Shown piece by piece: positions 61,335 through 64,000 of a stretch of DNA of 64,000 nucleotides (position 1 is its first letter; each line of letters opens with the position of its first letter). The notes beneath the pieces were generated by a model that had not been told where the DNA came from, did no database searches, and was given only the letters and a program-made list of their open reading frames with translations. Origin of the DNA: Saccopteryx bilineata (taxonomy: Eukaryota > Chordata > Mammalia > Chiroptera > Emballonuridae). The stretch is taken from assembly GCF_036850765.1 (NCBI RefSeq), contig NC_089490.1:241056442-241120441 (forward strand), read 5' to 3'. The position numbers were made by a program, and so were the translations under genes.

Positions 61335-62841
61335 TAGAACCATCTTCCTAAAAGGGGGTCTAAATTCATTTCCATGATCCAGTGCTCCCTAGGCCTCATC
61401 AGAAATGAGGTGCAGAACCAGTTCTCTTGAAGACCAAAGCCTGGGGCTCACTGTGATAAGATTGTGGCACCCAGATTGCTCCCTCAGGCTGGCTTTGTAC
61501 CTCAGAACTGTTCTGTGTTTGGACAACAGTTTTGGGGACTAGACCTGAGCAATAAGTACCCCTGGTGCTAAAGGTTTAGCCCCAGTTCTCCCTTCCCCCA
61601 AGAGCATTGTACTCACACATACTCACAACAGGCTTGTCTACCAAGCAAGAGTCTGCCACCACCTCTCCCTGCCCCCACCCCTGACAACTGGTTTTGCCCA
61701 CTGGGGAAGTAGGCAGTAAACAGCCTGGTGTTACAGATATCAGAGGGAAGCACTGCCTCAAACTATGTTCCCAACAGTCCCCACCATGCCTGGGATCCCC
61801 ACCACTATTCACCCAGACTCTTTTGGGTGGGCATCACTGCCTGTTCAACATGCAGGTCCTCTTTGTTGGGAGAGAGGCAGCTCAACTTTGTGGATCGGGC
61901 TGCAGAAGGAGACATCCTCAGAGCTGGGAATGGAGAGGGGGTGAGCAAATCTGGGGGAGTGGGGAGACTGAGGAGCAAGGACAGCAGGCAGGCACTTAGC
62001 ATTTCTGAAGGAAACTGAAGGGGGAACAGGTGGTAACCTGAATTTCACCTGGAATCTCCCTTTGGTGTGAGGTGAGTTCTGGAGGGTTCCAAGAGATCCC
62101 ACCCAGCATATGGAGCCTTGGCTGCTTCTCATAAACTAATGGTGACAATGACACCTTCTGCCCCTGCTGAATGCTCCTCCTCCTGAGTCAGGGAAACAAG
62201 AAGGGAGTGAATTATCAGCTTATCAGGGTATAAGGTGGTTAAAGAAGAAACAGGTGGAGGAGGATGGGGAAAAGAAAGTAGAGGAGAGCAGAGCTTCCTT
62301 TTCCCTGCAGGGTTCTCTGAGACCTGGAATGACCCTGTTCAAAGGAACCAAGAGGCTGAAAAGTCCTACTACAGGCACACAGGACACGGCCACAGCCACA
62401 GCTTGGTCTCTCCCACCATCACAGGCTTCCCTGGCCCTCAGAGCTCTGGGGAGGTTCCAGCCTCTGCCTACCCTCCCCCCACACCTGGCCCCATGCCATC
62501 TGATCCAGCCAGGATGGTCCCACTGCAGCCCAGCCCTCCTGCAAGTCAGGTATCTGGAATATGCCCCTGCTCACAACACAGAAACAGGCTGCAGAAAGAC
62601 ACGAGTCATTGACTTTGGAAGGCCAAAGCCAGACTCCAGGACTTGAGGTCTTGAAATCCTATCAACTACCAGCTAAAATGCACACCCCCAACCAGGCCAA
62701 GCACGTCAAACAACCTACAGATCTCCTGGGAAAGTCACAGGCACTCAGGTTCATAGTACCATTGAGCTTGGAGTTCATTCTCCTCACTTGACAGAGTAAA
62801 AAGTGGGACCCAGAGAGAGGAGGTGGCTTGGCCATAGTCTT

Positions 62842-63241
62842 TTTTTTTTTTTTTTTTTGTATTTTTCTGAAGGTGAAAACGGGGAGAGACAGTCAGACAG
62901 ACTCCCACATGCGCCCAACTGGGATCCACCCGGCACGCCTACCAGGGGCGACGCTCTGCCCTCCAGGGGGCAATGCTCTGCCCCTTCGGGGCGTCACTCT
63001 GCCTTGACCAGAGCCACTCTAGCACCTGGGGCAGAGGCCAAGGAGCCATCCCCAGCGCCCCGGCCATCTTTGCTCCAATGGAGCCTTGGCTGTGGGAGGG
63101 GAAGAGAGAGACAGAGAGGAAGGAGGGGGGGTGGAGAAGCAAACGGGCGCTTCTCCTATGTGCCCTGGCCGGGAATCGAACCCGGGACTTCTGCACGCCA
63201 GGCCAACGCTCTACCGCTGAGCCAACCGGCCAGGGCAAAAG
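62842..63241 (-). mobile_element. tRNA-derived SINE, long family, complete
   Basis: The minus-oriented copy has an 18-20 base T run (A-tail complement) at its low end and the head complement GAGCCAACCGGCCAGGGC at its high end. A 9-bp duplication, CATAGTCTT, lies at 62833-62841 and 63242-63250. It has the doubled GGGCAGAGC-type module and lies 140 bp from the RE1 cluster. Confidence 0.93.
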
Positions 63242-63378
63242 CATAGTCTTACACTCAGTAAAGGGTGGAAACAATTTTTAGAACCCTGTTTCCCCCTCAC
63301 CCCTGCCTCTATCTCCGAAATTGGAAAGTCCAGACTGGGCTTGTGGCTCTCTCCAGTGAGAAGAGAGCATAGAGGTTT

Positions 63379-63586
63379 TCCCCTGCCTGCGGTGCTGAAA
63401 GACCGGCTAGGTGAGGTGGCGTTGGGGTAGCACCCTGTCCGCGGTGCTGAAAATTGGGCCTTGGATTTTGTGCGAAGAGGCGCAGACGAGTAGAGCTGTC
63501 CGTGGTGCTGAAAAGCAGGGCCGAGGTTTGGGGGGCCCCTCTTGTATGGGGGTGGTGCTGAGCTGAGCTCTATCCGTGGTGCTAAA
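63379..63586 (-). promoter_or_regulatory. Cluster of RE1 (NRSF/REST) binding-site matches
   Basis: Four near-complete RE1 elements and one half-site occur in 208 bp, all in the same orientation; the canonical RE1 reads on the minus strand. Against the 21-base RE1 consensus in complement, matches are 16/21 at 63379-63399, 17/21 at 63431-63451, 19/21 at 63492-63512 and 17/21 at 63566-63586. GGTGCTGAG at 63554-63562 is a right half-site. REST silences neuronal genes in non-neuronal cells, fitting the neuron-specific SYT2. Confidence 0.8.
63492..63512 (-). promoter_or_regulatory. Best single RE1 site
   Basis: The plus-strand core CTGTCCGTGGTGCTGAA (63496-63512) is identical to the RE1 consensus over 17 contiguous positions, including both REST half-sites at canonical spacing. 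Only two outer positions of the 21 differ. Confidence 0.85.
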
Positions 63587-64000
63587 CTCCCAGTCCAGAG
63601 CATCATGGTTTGCATTTCTATGCATTGTTGGGGCCCTCAGCATTAAAAGACTACTGGGGGGGGGCAGAGGAGGTAGAGACTGATTCCAAGGGGACACACA
63701 CGCAAATGTCCAAGAACATGGGGAAGGGGACAGTGCACCATTTTCTCATCACCTTGAACTGAGCATGGCCACGTGGTTCCACGGGGAAACTTCCTAAGAA
63801 ATTAGTTACAGAAGGGAAGGCCAACACAAATGTGGGGAATGTGTGGATAACAGAAGACTCTTTAGAAGATGTGAAAATGTGGGGGAGTTTGGAAGGTCCT
63901 ACCAAAAGATATTATTCTCCTCCCCTCACCCCACACACTATGGCACACTAACTGAGTGCACCTGTACTCGGCACTCAGTGCTCGGAGACTGCACACAGTC

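Larger units (their letters stand above)
27580..64000 (-). other. SYT2 5'UTR intron (inferred), to window end
   Basis: No further coding exon was recognised on either strand over 36.4 kb. By synteny with other mammals this is the large intron upstream of the start-codon exon, or intron plus an alternative promoter. It holds ancient MIR/L2 relics, L1 fragments, five young SINE copies, a solo LTR, a hAT MITE, a telomeric-repeat insertion, a CpG island and an RE1 cluster, each listed separately. Stretches 28.4-32.2 kb, 43.3-45.3 kb, 50.1-52.8 kb and 53.2-59.4 kb show nothing else I can name. Confidence 0.7.

Noticed and set aside
62803..63246. 147-codon frame, and similar frames in the other SINE copies
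   Set aside because: The same protein phrases recur at every long-family SINE, so they are translated SINE sequence, not genes.
63542..63562. Fifth RE1 in the cluster
   Set aside because: Only about 12 of 21 positions match. It is retained as a half-site (GGTGCTGAG), not counted as a full element.

Overview
The window is mammalian nuclear DNA with spliced genes, GT/AG introns, poly(A) signals and dense SINE/L1/LTR/DNA-transposon debris. Two genes are recognised by their protein sequence. PPP1R12B (MYPT2, a myosin phosphatase targeting subunit) is on the plus strand with its 3' part at 1-14.5 kb. SYT2 (synaptotagmin-2) is on the minus strand with every coding exon between 20.08 and 27.56 kb. 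This tail-to-tail arrangement matches the human 1q32 order.

The host looks like a bat. Two tRNA-derived SINE families are present: a long one with the head CCCTGGCCGGTTGGCTC and a short one with the head CCTGACCTGTGGTGGC. The long head resembles the VES-type SINEs of yangochiropteran bats. From memory the pair fits Emballonuridae (sac-winged bats) better than Rhinolophus or Myotis, but the family-level call is tentative. An intact-ended hAT MITE fits a bat genome too.

Layout. 1-615: PPP1R12B intron. 616-3770: four constant coiled-coil exons. 6342-7.7 kb: an alternative last exon with its own stop and AATAAA. 9997-14.47 kb: the canonical last exon, which encodes the leucine zipper, with a 4.4 kb 3'UTR. 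14.47-15.41 kb: a short intergenic gap. 15.41-20.08 kb: SYT2 3'UTR. 20.08-27.58 kb: eight coding SYT2 exons that join in phase into a 418-residue protein. 27.58-64 kb: non-coding DNA 5' of the SYT2 start exon, taken as its large 5'UTR intron. That part holds MIR/L2/L1 relics, young SINEs, a solo ERV LTR, a hAT MITE, an interstitial telomeric repeat, a CpG island at about 38-40 kb (candidate alternative SYT2 promoter) and, at 63.4-63.6 kb, a cluster of REST/NRSF (RE1) binding-site matches.

The gene products are not functionally linked. PPP1R12B targets PP1 to myosin in muscle. SYT2 is the fast Ca2+ sensor for neurotransmitter release. No new protein system is present. The most interesting material is regulatory and retroposition-related: the RE1 cluster, the paired alternative zipper exons, the telomeric insertion flanked by a duplicated target, a 23-bp tailless SINE insertion, and a SINE with a double A-tail.
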